Source: Achatina immaculata (Eukaryota > Mollusca > Gastropoda > Stylommatophora > Achatinidae). Taken from it: 64,000 nucleotides of DNA. A program made the position numbers and the translations under genes. Below the pieces are notes generated by a model. That model worked only from the letters and a program-made list of their open reading frames with translations, was not told the DNA's origin and searched no databases. Location of the stretch: contig CM019697.1 in the NCBI GenBank assembly GCA_009760885.1, positions 34,176,096 through 34,240,095 of the forward strand, in the 5' to 3' direction. Shown here one piece after another: positions 22,301-29,035 of this stretch; position 1 is the first letter of the stretch, and each line of letters begins with the position of its first letter.

Positions 22301-23985
22301 GGCTGTATAGCAACAAAATGGTTAACATGTCTTTTGTTAACACATCTCTTGTTAAAATGTCTCTTGTTAACATTTGTTGTGCCAGGTTGTCCATACACTT
22401 TTGAAAGAAAGACAGTGTTCAGAAACAAAAAAAAAACATAGACACAAGCAAAACATTGACATAAATGTCAACAACATAAAAAAACATTGACATAAATGTC
22501 AACAACATAACACAAAAACATTGACATAAATGTCAACAACATAAAAAAAACATTGACATAAATTTCAACAACACAGGACATTGTCATAAATGCCAGTCAC
22601 TGCCAGGCTTAAAGATGCAAAAGACAGATTAAAAACTCCTTTATCTAAATTGATCTTAAGCATTGTTCATTATGGCTCAGCTGTCACTTTGAAGTTTTGT
22701 CTTGAGTGAGTGAGTCAGTCAGTCAGTCAGTCAGTCAGTCATGGTTCTGTTTTCATAATTACTCAGTCTTCTGCATTACAGTCAATCTCGACATAATTCA
22801 CAGCATTATTAACACACGGCCAATGTCAAAAGAGACAGGTTAAATCTATCCAGGCTGAAATAGATACCTCATTGCTCGCTAGACCTCTTCCATAATCACT
22901 CTCAGCCCTCTCTGCTGTTTCCACTAAGTTTTTCCTAACGTTTTATCCTGCCTTAATGCCCAGATACCAAATTGCTTACAAAAGCCAAAGATTGATGCTA
23001 ATACAAATCCTCTTTATCATACTCTGATACTTTTCCAGAGAGAAAAAAAAAATGTGTTTTACAAAGTTTAAACATGTCTTAGTGTAAGTTTAAAGTGTAT
23101 TCTCTTTCAGATGAAAAGTATGGAGAAAGGAAATGACTGTAAAACAGAAATGTCTATTCTTGTGATTTAAGGATATTTTCTGTTCTTCTTTCTAGTGATT
23201 CTGATGGTGAAGACACTGGTATCAGTTCAAGCATGAGTAGTCGCTCAAGTTTTGAATACATTAGGTAATTCTCTTATAGGTTTAAGTAAATGTGAATATG
23301 TAAAGAAATTCTTTTATTCATTTAAGTAAATGCGAACATATAAAATAGTTTTAAGTAAATGTGAATATGTAAAGGAATTCTTTTATTCACTTAAGTAAAT
23401 GCAAACATATAAGATAGTTTTTTTTATAGACTTAAGTAAGTGTGAATATATAAGATAATTCTCTGAAACATTTAAGTAAATGTTGAAATTAGAGTGTGGC
23501 TTTTAAAAACAAAAGGAGAAACAAGTCTTGTGGAAGGATTAGGGTTAATTATATTAACTTTATCCTGCCTAAGCTATGAATATTAACTTTATTTTTCACA
23601 GGACCTTCAATATTAACTTTATCCCACATGAGCCCCAGAATATTAGCTTTGTCCTGCTTAACACCTGAATATTAACTTTGTCTTGCCTAACCCCCCCTGA
23701 ATATTAACTGTATCCTGCCTGAGCCTCAAAATATTAACTTTATCTTGCTTGACACATGCATATTAACTTCTCCTGCCTAAATCCTTAATATATTTACATA
23801 TATTCACTATTTATCCTTCAGAAATATTCACTTCATTGTACTTATCCTGGCTAACTGGAATTATGTCCCATTATTTTGTTTTCAGAACAAAGACACCCCT
23901 TCTGACTGATGAACAGAGAAGATACGCAGATGAACTTATAAGAAAGTACACAGGAAACAGCAAACAGTATATTCACAGTTCCTAA
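1495..23985 (+). CDS. Tandem CH-domain, coiled-coil cytoskeletal protein (12 exons visible, 5' end outside window)
   Basis: Twelve exons (1495-1635, 3287-3377, 6276-6384, 6734-6803, 7615-7688, 10394-10466, 13401-16193, 16772-16939, 18290-19197, 21517-21798, 23196-23264, 23886-23985) join in one frame with AG/GT borders and give 1,625 visible residues. Residues 1-77 form a CH-like module (WVNSVL, LQDGKVLCELIDIL, ISEALQHMKGHGIKI). Residues 87-186 form a second one (LLEWCQKVL, LLEVL, SDIVDGTVDEHTVMIYLSLL, very close to the end of filamin CH2). About 650 low-complexity, Ser-rich residues follow. Heptad-rich segments lie near 834-862 and 1031-1220, then a Ser/Arg/Tyr-rich tail. Tandem CH modules typically bind F-actin, so a role as an actin-linked scaffold in the cytoplasm is inferred. 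CH1 looks shortened because it lacks the final DIVDGN-type helix, so an exon may be missing from the model between 3.4 and 6.2 kb. No ATG, promoter or AATAAA signal was found. I cannot name an orthologue. Confidence 0.85.
1855..2235 (+). pseudogene. LINE 3' end (family C), in intron
   Basis: An open frame encodes the post-reverse-transcriptase C-terminus typical of these elements: KWNEFMNNAKIRQMTEQQS, RRWTYVGHLMRRNDQRIPKQ, RRKRGSETLKRTLLREAK. The last part is frameshifted against the consensus seen at 25.5 kb. The copy ends with an ATAAGATATAAG-like tail. It is 5'-truncated and lies in the intron after exon A. Confidence 0.8.
2860..3080 (-). mobile_element. Diverged SINE copy
   Basis: The sequence carries GCCTTGTCATGCCATACAGG, TATTTTCCTTGACC and a closing CACCATGCGAGA, the same landmarks in the same order as the reverse-oriented SINE at 11.18-11.45 kb. 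It is strongly diverged, and the tRNA-like head is barely recognisable. Confidence 0.6.
3287..3377 (+). CDS. CH gene exon B (CH1, second half)
   Basis: It starts after TCAATCAG and ends GCTGAAG|gtgatg. It is 91 nt, entering in phase 0 and leaving in phase 1. It encodes ISEALQHMKGHGIKIRF, matching the NI-x-x-AL-x-FL-x-x-x-G-I-K helix of CH domains. Confidence 0.8.
3560..3985 (+). pseudogene. LINE 3' end (family D) with (GA)n expansion
   Basis: The reading frame gives MWFIRRMLKVPWTAKK and RGRQTRFIGHFLRRGKLEH, then is broken by a (GA)n run at about 3803-3849. After the run it resumes in another frame (LGRKSPTDLIINAKDRELRR). A close relative lies at 61.38-61.74 kb and carries a (GA)n at the same place, so the repeat was probably part of the source copy. 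Confidence 0.8.
4084..4440 (-). pseudogene. LINE reverse-transcriptase fragment
   Basis: Reverse-strand reading gives GISSKIVNIKDLYNGYISDV, MKQGCILSPLLFRIAI and LEDLDFADDITLISDN, covering the RT palm with the FADD catalytic motif. Both ends are truncated and no upstream endonuclease is present. It lies in the exon B-C intron. Confidence 0.8.
4708..4880 (+). repeat. CATACCA/ACCACAC-type simple repeat
   Basis: Degenerate runs of CATACCA, CACACCA and CATACTTTATC end in CATTCATTCATTCATT. The final tetranucleotide run is the 3' tail of the adjacent reverse-oriented LINE. Confidence 0.7.
4866..5815 (-). pseudogene. LINE family A, 5'-truncated 3' half
   Basis: Two reverse-strand blocks of one element are present. 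The block at 5807-5406 has GVRQGCILSPYLFNLYTENI and EIRYANDTVLLS, an RT palm whose catalytic YADD-type box reads YAND. The block at 5293-4871 has NAFECKCYRRVLQILW and KRGRPKRRWLQEIVDD. A short gap with a frameshift separates them. The (CATT)n run at 4866-4880 is the tail. The second copy, at 51.4-56.6 kb, has the same tail written AATG on the other strand. The 5' truncation meets a 25-bp minisatellite. Confidence 0.8.
5815..6236 (+). repeat. 25-bp minisatellite
   Basis: Tandem copies share the core CATGATTTACTGCCAGTGTC. The first copies are longer variants with an extra TAGTAATATTATCTC block; the later ones are near-identical 25-mers. The array ends about 40 bp before the acceptor of CH gene exon C. 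Confidence 0.9.
6276..6384 (+). CDS. CH gene exon C (CH2, first helix)
   Basis: The acceptor is CGTGTCCAG and the donor TTTTAG|gtaaga. It is 109 nt, phase 1 in and phase 2 out. It encodes GKKNLLEWCQKVLETTFDAK, the opening helix of the second CH module. A 25-bp minisatellite ends about 40 bp before the acceptor. Confidence 0.82.
6734..6803 (+). CDS. CH gene exon D (CH2)
   Basis: The acceptor is GTTAACAG and the donor TTGGAG|gtagga. It is 70 nt, phase 2 in and phase 0 out. It encodes LCRNNCFIKLLEVLTQHSV. A TTTC microsatellite begins about 35 bp downstream. Confidence 0.8.
6838..6972 (+). repeat. (CTTT)n microsatellite
   Basis: A near-pure TTTC/CTTT run with some TTCC interruptions, in the intron after CH gene exon D. 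Confidence 0.95.
7615..7688 (+). CDS. CH gene exon E (CH2)
   Basis: The acceptor is TTTTCAG and the donor ATTAA|gtgagt. It is 74 nt, phase 0 in and phase 2 out. It encodes DKTEYVDALLKEIEDHYFIK. Confidence 0.82.
8020..8300 (+). pseudogene. LINE 3' end with (GAT)n tail, inserted in a short tandem array
   Basis: It encodes SRKWRWIGHTLRKPNTNIAR and NRKRGRPRLTWRREIM, ending in GLCSEGSERR and a GATGATGATG tail. Flanking it at 7944-8006 and 8297-8375 are copies of a roughly 27-bp unit (GATGTGTAAAATAATACTTA), so the LINE fragment appears to have landed inside a pre-existing array. Confidence 0.8.
8715..8890 (-). pseudogene. LINE 3' end, reverse orientation
   Basis: Reverse-strand reading gives KRARPLRTWRLQEAGKTW and GWRTFVDDLCSIGSTED, the C-terminus of an RTE-like element, followed by a short (GAT)n tail (ATCATCATC on the + strand). 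It lies in the exon E-F intron. Confidence 0.7.
8963..10252 (+). pseudogene. LINE family C, RT to 3' end, frameshifted
   Basis: The element enters at NWREVTFLSVVSKAFCKVIL and continues with AGFQKGRSCLNQIFTL, FIDFDKAFDSIHRDSLL, DVKQGCILSILLFGIAI and the FADD-type box after a frameshift near 9440. A second block (KMKLLINHEGKIYIEG, RKWNEFKNNTEKRQMSKN) and a third (RKRGLPRESLKRTLLSEA) follow with further shifts. It ends ACGGAAAGGATGTAAGATAT. The endonuclease is missing, so it is a dead 5'-truncated copy in the intron before CH gene exon F. Confidence 0.88.
10262..10335 (+). repeat. (TA)n microsatellite
   Basis: A TA-rich run follows the LINE tail directly and ends in ACACACACAC. It lies about 60 bp before CH gene exon F. 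Confidence 0.9.
10394..10466 (+). CDS. CH gene exon F (CH2, C-terminal helix)
   Basis: The acceptor is TTTCCAG and the donor AGAAGA|gtgagt. It is 73 nt, phase 2 in and phase 0 out. It encodes ASDIVDGTVDEHTVMIYLSL, which closely follows the end of filamin-type CH2 domains (EEIVDPNVDEHSVMTYLS as known from the family). Confidence 0.85.
10620..11125 (+). repeat. About 30-bp AT-rich minisatellite
   Basis: Degenerate tandem copies contain TATAGCACAAAACATCTATA and AATCATTACAG. Toward the 3' end the unit changes to a GAAGAACCAAACATACAGTA variant. Confidence 0.85.
11180..11445 (-). mobile_element. tRNA-SINE (same family as 60.2 kb)
   Basis: The reverse complement reads as the SINE seen in + orientation at 60201: head with AGTGCACTGGTCTCTCATGG, B-box region, body with TCTGGAGTTGGGGAAGGAAA and tail GCATGACAGGGTTACCTTTA. 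Here the head and B box are slightly decayed. It lies in the exon F-G intron. Confidence 0.8.
11475..11700 (+). repeat. Dispersed repeat, second copy at 36.4 kb
   Basis: It shares AATCCTTGAAAAAGGCTTTT, a GTATGTGCTCATCT block and the CATAAAACTGAACCATA block with the reverse strand of 36425-36615, in the same order. The CTTGA-x-AAGGC-x-TTT-x-CCGAAA signature is common beside old retroelements, but no coding remnant is visible. Confidence 0.6.
11700..12239. other. Unexplained intronic stretch with a reverse-strand open frame
   Basis: A 142-codon reverse-strand frame (12197-11769) is present but shows no motif. The + strand carries hints of degraded coding such as RENKTVHRDKS. Possibly an old retroelement relic; no function is assigned. 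Confidence 0.3.
12240..12715 (+). mobile_element. SINE head joined to LINE family C 3' end
   Basis: 12241-12368 has a tRNA-like head (GGCTGAGTGGTCAGGCGCTC) and B box (GGTTCAAATCC), then a SINE body. From 12370 the sequence changes to the LINE family C 3' end (GTGGAACAAATTCGAAAACA, ending GGCACAGGAAGGATGTAAGA). It may be a SINE that took over a LINE tail or two adjacent insertions. The LINE part has several frame breaks. Confidence 0.65.
13026..13195 (+). repeat. 28-bp minisatellite
   Basis: About six copies of a unit with core GGGGCAGTAATACCTCCCTT, about 200 bp before CH gene exon G. Confidence 0.9.
13401..16193 (+). CDS. CH gene exon G (large Ser-rich, disordered exon)
   Basis: One 2,793-nt open block of 931 codons ends at ATTTCTGAG|gtaaga. 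The start is chosen at AGACCTCAG|ACT because it is the in-frame AG downstream of the stop at 13389-13391 that restores phase 0 after exon F; the pyrimidine tract is weak, so this border is less certain. Composition is Ser/Thr/Glu/Arg-rich with few hydrophobic clusters. Short basic-Ser stretches (SKSVETRKSSYKSP, TRSNSEPSVSNARVRFQLAD) look like phosphorylation or docking sites. Heptads begin at LIESLYREIEVLKQKVETLE and again at EVIELKQALAYTVAENNILQ. The reading direction is supported by codon structure and by exact phase joins at both ends. Confidence 0.85.
16345..16550 (+). mobile_element. SINE body fragment
   Basis: AAAATGGGTACCAGAGAAAT, GGGAAGG and GGCCAGGCATGATACCGACC match the body of the SINEs at 0.9 kb and 60.3 kb. 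The tRNA-like head is missing. It lies in the intron after CH gene exon G. Confidence 0.6.
16772..16939 (+). CDS. CH gene exon H (coiled coil)
   Basis: The acceptor is GTTATTAG and the donor AAGGAA|gtatgt. It is 168 nt, phase 0 at both ends. It encodes a continuous heptad run including KKENKQLESDLDQTSIML and LEAENSRLLSRLTSMEHE, extending the coiled coil of exon G. Confidence 0.85.
17560..18070 (+). pseudogene. RNase H-bearing LINE remnant
   Basis: A first block reads RAGRPREKRKARLLKAIR then LAADFKEWREFVTAVQDGTW, resembling LINE C-termini. A second reads FVPQHLGTSGNERAGQWVG, which matches the V-P-x-H-x-G-x-x-GNE-x-AD motif of retroelement RNase H. The end contains TTACCAAGTTTAGCCTAGGG, which recurs as the core of the 31.5-kb satellite. 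Frames are broken throughout. Confidence 0.65.
18290..19197 (+). CDS. CH gene exon I (end of coiled coil, Ser/Arg/Tyr-rich tail)
   Basis: The acceptor is TTCTCAAG and the donor ACACAAG|gtacag. It is 908 nt, phase 0 in and phase 2 out. It opens with EIHILKRNQIKAMNTMDNL, which completes the coiled coil. It continues into a disordered, basic region with SRSCSPHHAGRSTSSP and KRRRSPSPFLRRNRPSS, an SR-like composition. If the donor is not used, translation stops at TAA 19208-19210 after four further codons, giving a possible shorter isoform. Confidence 0.85.
19866..20170 (-). mobile_element. tRNA-SINE (12.24-kb subfamily)
   Basis: The reverse complement begins with TGGCAGAGTGGTTAGGCATT (A-box region) and CAAGTCCCAGCAGTGGGAC (B-box end). 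Its body has AAACTGGTACCAGAGAATTC and it ends at a GGTAAGGTAAAG tail on the + strand. It lies in the exon I-J intron. Confidence 0.7.
20228..20285 (-). mobile_element. Very short LINE 3' tail with (ATC)n
   Basis: An (ATC)n run is followed by TTGCCTTTCACTCCCTTGAG AGCATAGG, the reverse of the last coding bases and (GAT)n tail of the LINE at 8.0-8.3 kb. This extreme 5' truncation is under 60 bp. Confidence 0.65.
20610..20975 (+). repeat. 38-bp minisatellite
   Basis: About nine copies with core GGTTATTTTTGCTCCCAAGT. Variants alternate between CCTGCC, CCTATC and CCTACC upstream of the core. It lies in the exon I-J intron. Confidence 0.92.
21098..21335 (+). repeat. 39-bp minisatellite (open in several frames)
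   Basis: Six copies with core GACAAGTTTCTGGCAACAGT. Because 39 is divisible by three, open frames run through on both strands; this is not evidence of coding. It lies about 180 bp before CH gene exon J. Confidence 0.92.
21517..21798 (+). CDS. CH gene exon J
   Basis: The acceptor is TTTATCAG and the donor ATGCCGAG|gtatgt. It is 282 nt, phase 2 at both ends. It encodes a basic then acidic segment (KTKRRPRRSEIKTGEV, YENEFDEEDKLVNFLSK). No domain was recognised. The join to exons I and K keeps one frame. Confidence 0.8.
22430..22745 (+). repeat. About 35-bp repeat and (CAGT)n microsatellite
   Basis: 22430-22590 holds four or five copies around ACATTGACATAAATGTCAAC, itself nearly palindromic. 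22706-22741 is a GTCA/CAGT tetranucleotide run. Both are in the exon J-K intron. Confidence 0.85.
23196..23264 (+). CDS. CH gene exon K
   Basis: The acceptor is CTTTCTAG and the donor ACATTAG|gtaatt. It is 69 nt, phase 2 at both ends and so a cassette that can be skipped without a frameshift. It encodes SDGEDTGISSSMSSRSSFEY, an acidic-Ser patch with casein-kinase-like sites. Confidence 0.75.
23270..23800 (+). repeat. Two intronic minisatellites
   Basis: 23270-23490 has degenerate copies around TTTAAGTAAATGTGAATATG. 23545-23800 has copies around GAATATTAACTTTATCCTGC. They fill most of the intron between CH gene exons K and L. Confidence 0.85.
23886..23985 (+). CDS. CH gene terminal exon L
   Basis: The acceptor is GTTTTCAG, phase 2 in, ending with TAA at 23983-23985. 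It encodes LTDEQRRYADELIRKYTG followed by a short polar end. A 30-bp minisatellite starts about 80 bp after the stop, so it is probably in the 3' UTR. No nearby AATAAA was seen. Confidence 0.8.
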
Positions 23986-24064
23986 TCATTACCTTACTTT
24001 CTTAATTATTATAATAGACATCACAACATTACTTTCCTAATTGATATAATAGACGTCACATCTC

Positions 24065-24410
24065 AGTCATTGTGATGTTTAAAGTTTGTATGTCAGTCAT
24101 TGTGATGTTTAAAGCTTGTGCTTCAGTTAGTGTGATGTTTAAAGCTTGTACTTCAGTCAGTGAGATGTTTAAAGCTTGTACTTCAGTCAGTGAGATGTTT
24201 AAAGCTTGTACTTCAGTCAGTGAGATGTTTAAAGCTTGTACTTCAGTCAGTGAGATGTTTAAAGCTTGTGCTTCAGTAAAAGTGATGTTAAGCTTGTATG
24301 TCAGTCAATGTGATGTTTAAAGCTTGTATGTCAGTCAGTGTGATGTTTAAAGCTTGTATATCAGTCAGTGTGATGTTTAAAGCTTGTATGTCAGTCAGTG
24401 ATGTCTAAGT
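24065..24410 (+). repeat. 30-bp minisatellite, probably in the CH gene 3' UTR
   Basis: About eleven copies of a unit with core TGATGTTTAAAGCTTGTATG, starting about 80 bp after the CH gene stop codon. The 30-bp unit gives an artefactual open frame. Confidence 0.9.
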
Positions 24411-25221
24411 GAACCTATGAATCTTTACCCAGTGTAATATGCAGATCCTTGTAACTTGCTTCTTTTATGATTACTTTTAATGTTTGAAATATTCTGATTC
24501 ATCATAAAGTTTTCCAGTGGTTTAATTATTGCTTAATGTTAAAACATTCATTAATTAGTGTAGCGCTGATTGTGCTATGGAATGAAGGTTTGGCTGTGCT
24601 GTACTGTTTGCTGATTTGTGTCTGCATTTATTAAGTCTAAAGAAGGGTATTTTAACTGGGATTCTGTGGAACCTCTGGGTTACATGAGAAATGTTGAGGG
24701 GCACCACAAGAGATTGTGATTTAAATAGAAATCATTGTTTATGAGCAGATCCATAGAAAAGGATATCATTTTATACTAAAAAAAAGGACTTTTAAAGTTA
24801 TTTTGGGTTGTATCAACAAATCAGTTTCCCATCTAAGTGCCCCATACTAAATGAATTATGAGTGAACTGCTTCCAAGGCGTCCTACAATTCAAAACTGCT
24901 TATATTCCAAAACCAAGTAACTGCCAAAGACAGCCAAGCCAAATTCTTCACTCTGGCATGGGCTGCAAGGAGCTTCTAGCTTACAGCTGCAGGGAGACCA
25001 CTGATAACTGTCATCAGCAACTTATTGATCTTGCTAACACACCATGAGCTGTAGATATGTTCATTTTTGCAAAATTTCCCTGAGACCTGGATATGACATC
25101 AGGGATCCTCCCAGAGAAATGATGGTAAGAGCTAACCCATATTTCAGTAGATGACACCAAAAAAATGTAAACATCTTTTGGAGCACTAGGCAATGTTTAT
25201 CTGAAATGACAAGAAAGACAA
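24411..25221. other. Region after the CH gene, no gene seen
   Basis: AT-rich, without AATAAA near the CH stop codon and without a supported open frame. 28411-29035 and 29500-30010 are similar: T-rich, with short homopolymers, probably intergenic or 3' UTR of unknown extent. Confidence 0.4.
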
Positions 25222-25477
25222 ATGTGAGTTCTCAGAGAAGTTGCAGAACACACTGAGAACCTGGTCAAATCAAAAAGAGAAGTCAGTTGTATGTCACGTG
25301 CATGATTTAGAGAATCTGACGGCCACTGGAAAACCTAGCAGAAGAAGGAAAGAGATGGACATCAGTAGAAACACATATGTATAGTTTGGCATAGGAAAAT
25401 TAGAGGCAGATGATCAGGTTAAAAATGTCAGGCATTACAAAGAATGGATAAATGTGATCACCAATGTCTTTCAGCAT

Positions 25478-25706
25478 CTTATCTTATATCTTATATCCTT
25501 CCCGTGCCGTTAAATGTCACATAGGGCTCGCAAAGTAGTTCGCCAATTTTTCCTGTCTTCGGCGAGTCTTTCAACCTCATCAAAGGATTTTATGCCTGTT
25601 AATTTGGCCTCTCTTAATAATGTCCTCTTCAGAGTTTCACGCGGTCTGCCCCTTTTTCTTCGGCCTGTTGTGTTCCACTTGATAGCTTGTTTTGGGATTC
25701 TCTGAT
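25478..25706 (-). pseudogene. LINE family C 3' end, duplication copy 1
   Basis: Reverse-strand reading gives DQRIPKQAIKWNTTGRRKRG and TLLREAKLTGIKSFDEVERL, ending RTTLRALCDI, then the tail ATATAAGATATAAGATAAGA. It shows the intact C-terminal frame that the 1.9-kb copy has lost. Confidence 0.85.
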
Positions 25707-25894
25707 CTTTCAGCATAGCACATAATAAATATATGAATATAGCAAGTTGTGTGTAATACATTTCAAATTAAGACACTGATGTGTTGTATTATGTTAGACA
25801 ATCTGTTATGTTGTTACATGTATGATAGTCTGATTTGTTGTTTTGCAGTGACTAAATTTGATTTCTTAAGTCCTGTCAGGTAATCAGAATTATT

Positions 25895-26515
25895 ATAACA
25901 TGTAATGCAAGTAGAGTCAAGCAAGTAGAGTCAAGCAAGTAGAGTCATGTAATGCAAGTAGAGTCATGTAATGCAAGTAGAGTCATTGTTCCATTTTAGG
26001 TAGTGTTTTATTAAGTTTTACTATGAGGAAGATTTAGTTTCTTAATTTTGTTGACTTGTGGAGTTGCTTGATTGAAGGTAAAATAAAAGATCTAGAGTTA
26101 AATGAAGCAAAAGTGGATGGGGCTTTGATGCCTATTTGCAATAGAAGAATTGTGAACAAGAGATCGGGTGCCGTTGCAGTCACTATATCCAGCACGTGCA
26201 TGGAGATTGAGGTGGTATCATCAGCAAATGGGTGGCTGGTGGATCAGGAAGCATCTCATGGTGTTGCTGTGATGAGAGTCTCATGGTGCTGTTGTGACGA
26301 GAGTCTCATTGTGTTGTGATGAGAGTCTCATGGTGCTGTTGTGACGAGAGTCTCATTGTGTTGTGATGAGAGTCTCATGGTCTTGTTGTGATGAGTCACA
26401 TGATGTTGTTGTGATGAGTCTCATGGTGTTTGATGAAATTCTCATGGTGTTGTTGTGATGATAGTCTCATGGTGTTGTTAAGAATCTCATGGTGTTGTTG
26501 TGACAGACAGAGCAT
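25895..26515 (+). repeat. Small arrays inside the duplicated segment
   Basis: 25895-25990 holds copies of AAGTAGAGTCATGTAATGC. 26262-26515 holds a degenerate GAGAGTCTCATGGTGCTGTT repeat. The same arrays recur in copy 2 at 27285-27375 and 27646-27855 with different copy numbers. Confidence 0.8.
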
Positions 26516-26868
26516 GCTAAGGAAGATTGAGAAGAATTTTCTTTGGAGAGAATGGGTGAACCTGTTGGGACAATCACAGGTGAGGGGGTTAACATGGATC
26601 TTCTGTCCAGGGCATGTGAGTTCTCAGAGAAGTTGCAGAACACACTGAGAACCTGGTCAAATCAAAAAGAGAAGTCAGTTGTATGTCACGTGCATGATTT
26701 AGAGAATCTGACGGCCACTGGAAAACCTAGCAGAAGAAGGAAAGAGATGGACATCAGTAGAAACACATATGTATAGTTTGGCATAGGAAAGTAGAGGCAG
26801 ATGATCAGGTTAAAAATGTCAGGCATTACAAAGAATGGATAAATGTGATCACCAATGTCTTTCAGCAT

Positions 26869-27097
26869 CTTATCTTATATCTTATATCCTTCCCGTGCCG
26901 TTAAATGTCACATAGGGCTCGCAAAGTAGTTCGCCAATTTTTCCTGTCTTCGGCGAGTCTTTCAACCTCATCAAAGGATTTTATGCCTGTTAATTTGGCC
27001 TCTCTTAATAATGTCCTCTTCAGAGTTTCACGCGGTCTGCCCCTTTTTCTTCGGCCTGTTGTGTTCCACTTGATAGCTTGTTTTGGGATTCTCTGAT
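26869..27097 (-). pseudogene. LINE family C 3' end, duplication copy 2
   Basis: It is the duplicate of the fragment at 25478-25706, carried along by the 1.39-kb tandem duplication at an offset of about 1,391 bp. It is not an independent insertion. Confidence 0.85.
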
Positions 27098-27864
27098 CTT
27101 TCAGCACAGCACATAATAAATATATGAATATAGCAAGTTGTGTGTAATACATTTCAAATTAAGACACTGATGTGTTGTATTATGTTAGACAATCTCTTAT
27201 ATTGTTACATGTATGATAGTCTGATTTGTTGTTCTGCAGTGACTGAATTTGATTTCGTCCTGTCAGGTAATCAGAATTATTATAACATGTAATCCAAGCA
27301 GAGTCATGTAATACAAGTAGAGTCAAGCAAGTAGAGTCATGTAATGCAAGTAGAGTCATGTAATGCAAGTAGAGTCATTGTTCCATTTTAGGTAGTGTTT
27401 TTTTAAGTTTTACTATGAGGAAGATGTAGTTTCTTAATTTTGTGGACTTGTGGAGTTGCTTGATTGAAGGTAAAATAAAAGATCTAGAGTTAAATGAAGC
27501 AAAAGTGGATAGGGCTTCGATGCCTATTTGCAATAGAAGAGTTGTGAACAAGAGATCGGGTGCCATTGCAGTCACTACATCTAGCACGTGCATGGAGATT
27601 GAGGTGGTATCATCAGCAATTGGGTGGCTGGTGGATCAGGAAGCGTCTCATGGTGTTGCTGTGATGAGAGTCTCATGGTGCTGTTGTGACGAGAGTCTCA
27701 TTGTGTTGTGATGAGAGTCTCATGGTGCTGTTGTGACGAGAGTCTCATTGTGTTGTGATGAGAGTCTCATGGTCTTGTTGTGATGAGTCACATGATGTTG
27801 TTGTGATGAGTCTCATGGTGTTTGATGAAATTCTCATGGTGTTGTTGTGACAGACAGAGCATGC

Positions 27865-28120
27865 TAAGGAAGATTGAGAAGAATTTTCTTTGGAGAGAAT
27901 GGGTGAACCTGTTGGGACAATCACAGGTGAGGGGGTTAACATGGATCTTCTGTCCAGGGCATGTGGGTGTGCATGGGAATGAGTTGGCTGAGAGACTAGC
28001 TGGACATGCTGAATAATAAGGCAGGCTGAGAATGGATAAGGAGGACATTGAGAAGGCCATGCAGGCCAAACACTGGGACAGTGAAGAGAGGGAGTGAATG
28101 GACAATATACAGAGATTGAT
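27865..28120 (+). pseudogene. Retroelement RNase H C-terminal remnant
   Basis: The + strand reads WIFCPGHVGVHGNELAERLA then GLRMDKEDIEKAMQAKHWD and DNIQRLMKLGQSKGAG. This is the end of a LINE-type RNase H domain (PGH-x-G-x-x-GNE-x-A motif) and its downstream segment. A partial copy of the first part lies at 26520-26613. It runs directly into the 28.1-kb array. Confidence 0.7.
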
Positions 28121-28410
28121 GAAGTTGGGACAGAGCAAGGGTGCTGGGACAGAGCAAGGGTGCTGGGGCAGAGCAAGGGTGCTGGGACAGAGCAAGGGTG
28201 CAGGGACAGAGCAAGGGTGCAGGGACAGAACAAGGGTGCAGGGACAGAGCAAGGGTGCAGGGACAGAACAAGGGTGCAGGGACAGCAAGGGTGCAGGGAC
28301 AAAGCAAGGGCATAGAGACAGAGCAAGGGTGCAGGGACAGAGCAAGGGTGTAGGGACAGAGCAAGGGTGTAGGGACAGAGCAAGGGTGTAGGGACAGAGC
28401 AAGGGTGCAG
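28118..28410 (+). repeat. 15- to 19-bp G-rich minisatellite
   Basis: About 16 copies of GGGACAGAGCAAGGGTGCA and close variants. The first unit coincides with the codons for LGQSKGAG in the retroelement remnant. Open frames on both strands are repeat artefacts. Confidence 0.92.
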
Positions 28411-29035
28411 TCACAAAGTCTGAACTAAGTGGGAGCAAAATGTATAATAAACGACCAACATGTGATGGGAACTATTATAGACAGCAAAATGTATAAACTA
28501 GGAAAAAAGTAGAAACAGCTTTATTATTTAACGAATACAAAGTCGTGACGTTTTGGCGTGAAAACTTTGACATTTTAAACATTTTTATAACATTTATTTT
28601 TTATTGGATATTTTTATACTCTATTGTTTAATACAGCAAAATCTTACAGTTTATTTTTTTTTTAATGTATCTGCATTGTCCGCTAAACAGGAATTAATTT
28701 TTTTTTTGCATCAATACACTTTTCATATTTACATCTGATGTATATATTTACACTATAAACTTTTATTTCTGTTTGATTTTAATTCATGATTTGTTCAAGT
28801 TCTCACAATGCATTCATACTGGCTTGAGTTATGTATGACGTATGATTTATTTATTTGTAATTGGTTTTTTTTTTTTTGTTGTTGTTATTGAAGCAACAAA
28901 TTTACAGGTTTTGCTTAAAAAATGTGATAGATTTCAGAGCAAAAGTGTTGTTATTCACACTGTGATACCAATTCTGAGCAGGCAATCAATTATTCTTTCT
29001 AGTAATTTTTACTGTGTGTAAATGACACAGAAAGG

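Larger units (their letters stand above)
25222..27960 (+). repeat. 1.39-kb tandem segmental duplication
   Basis: Copy 1 (25222-26613) and copy 2 (26614-27960) are colinear and nearly identical, including LINE remnants, small arrays and an RNase H fragment. ATGTG is present at all three boundaries (25222, 26614, 27961). Copy 2 is 45 bp shorter, mostly from loss of a block near 26455-26500 in the TCATGGTGTTGTTGTGAT repeat. Confidence 0.9.

Noticed and set aside
28094..28438. Cys/Pro/Leu-rich reverse frames over 200 codons
   Set aside because: They span the 28.1-kb G-rich minisatellite and the tandem duplication, and no independent coding evidence exists.
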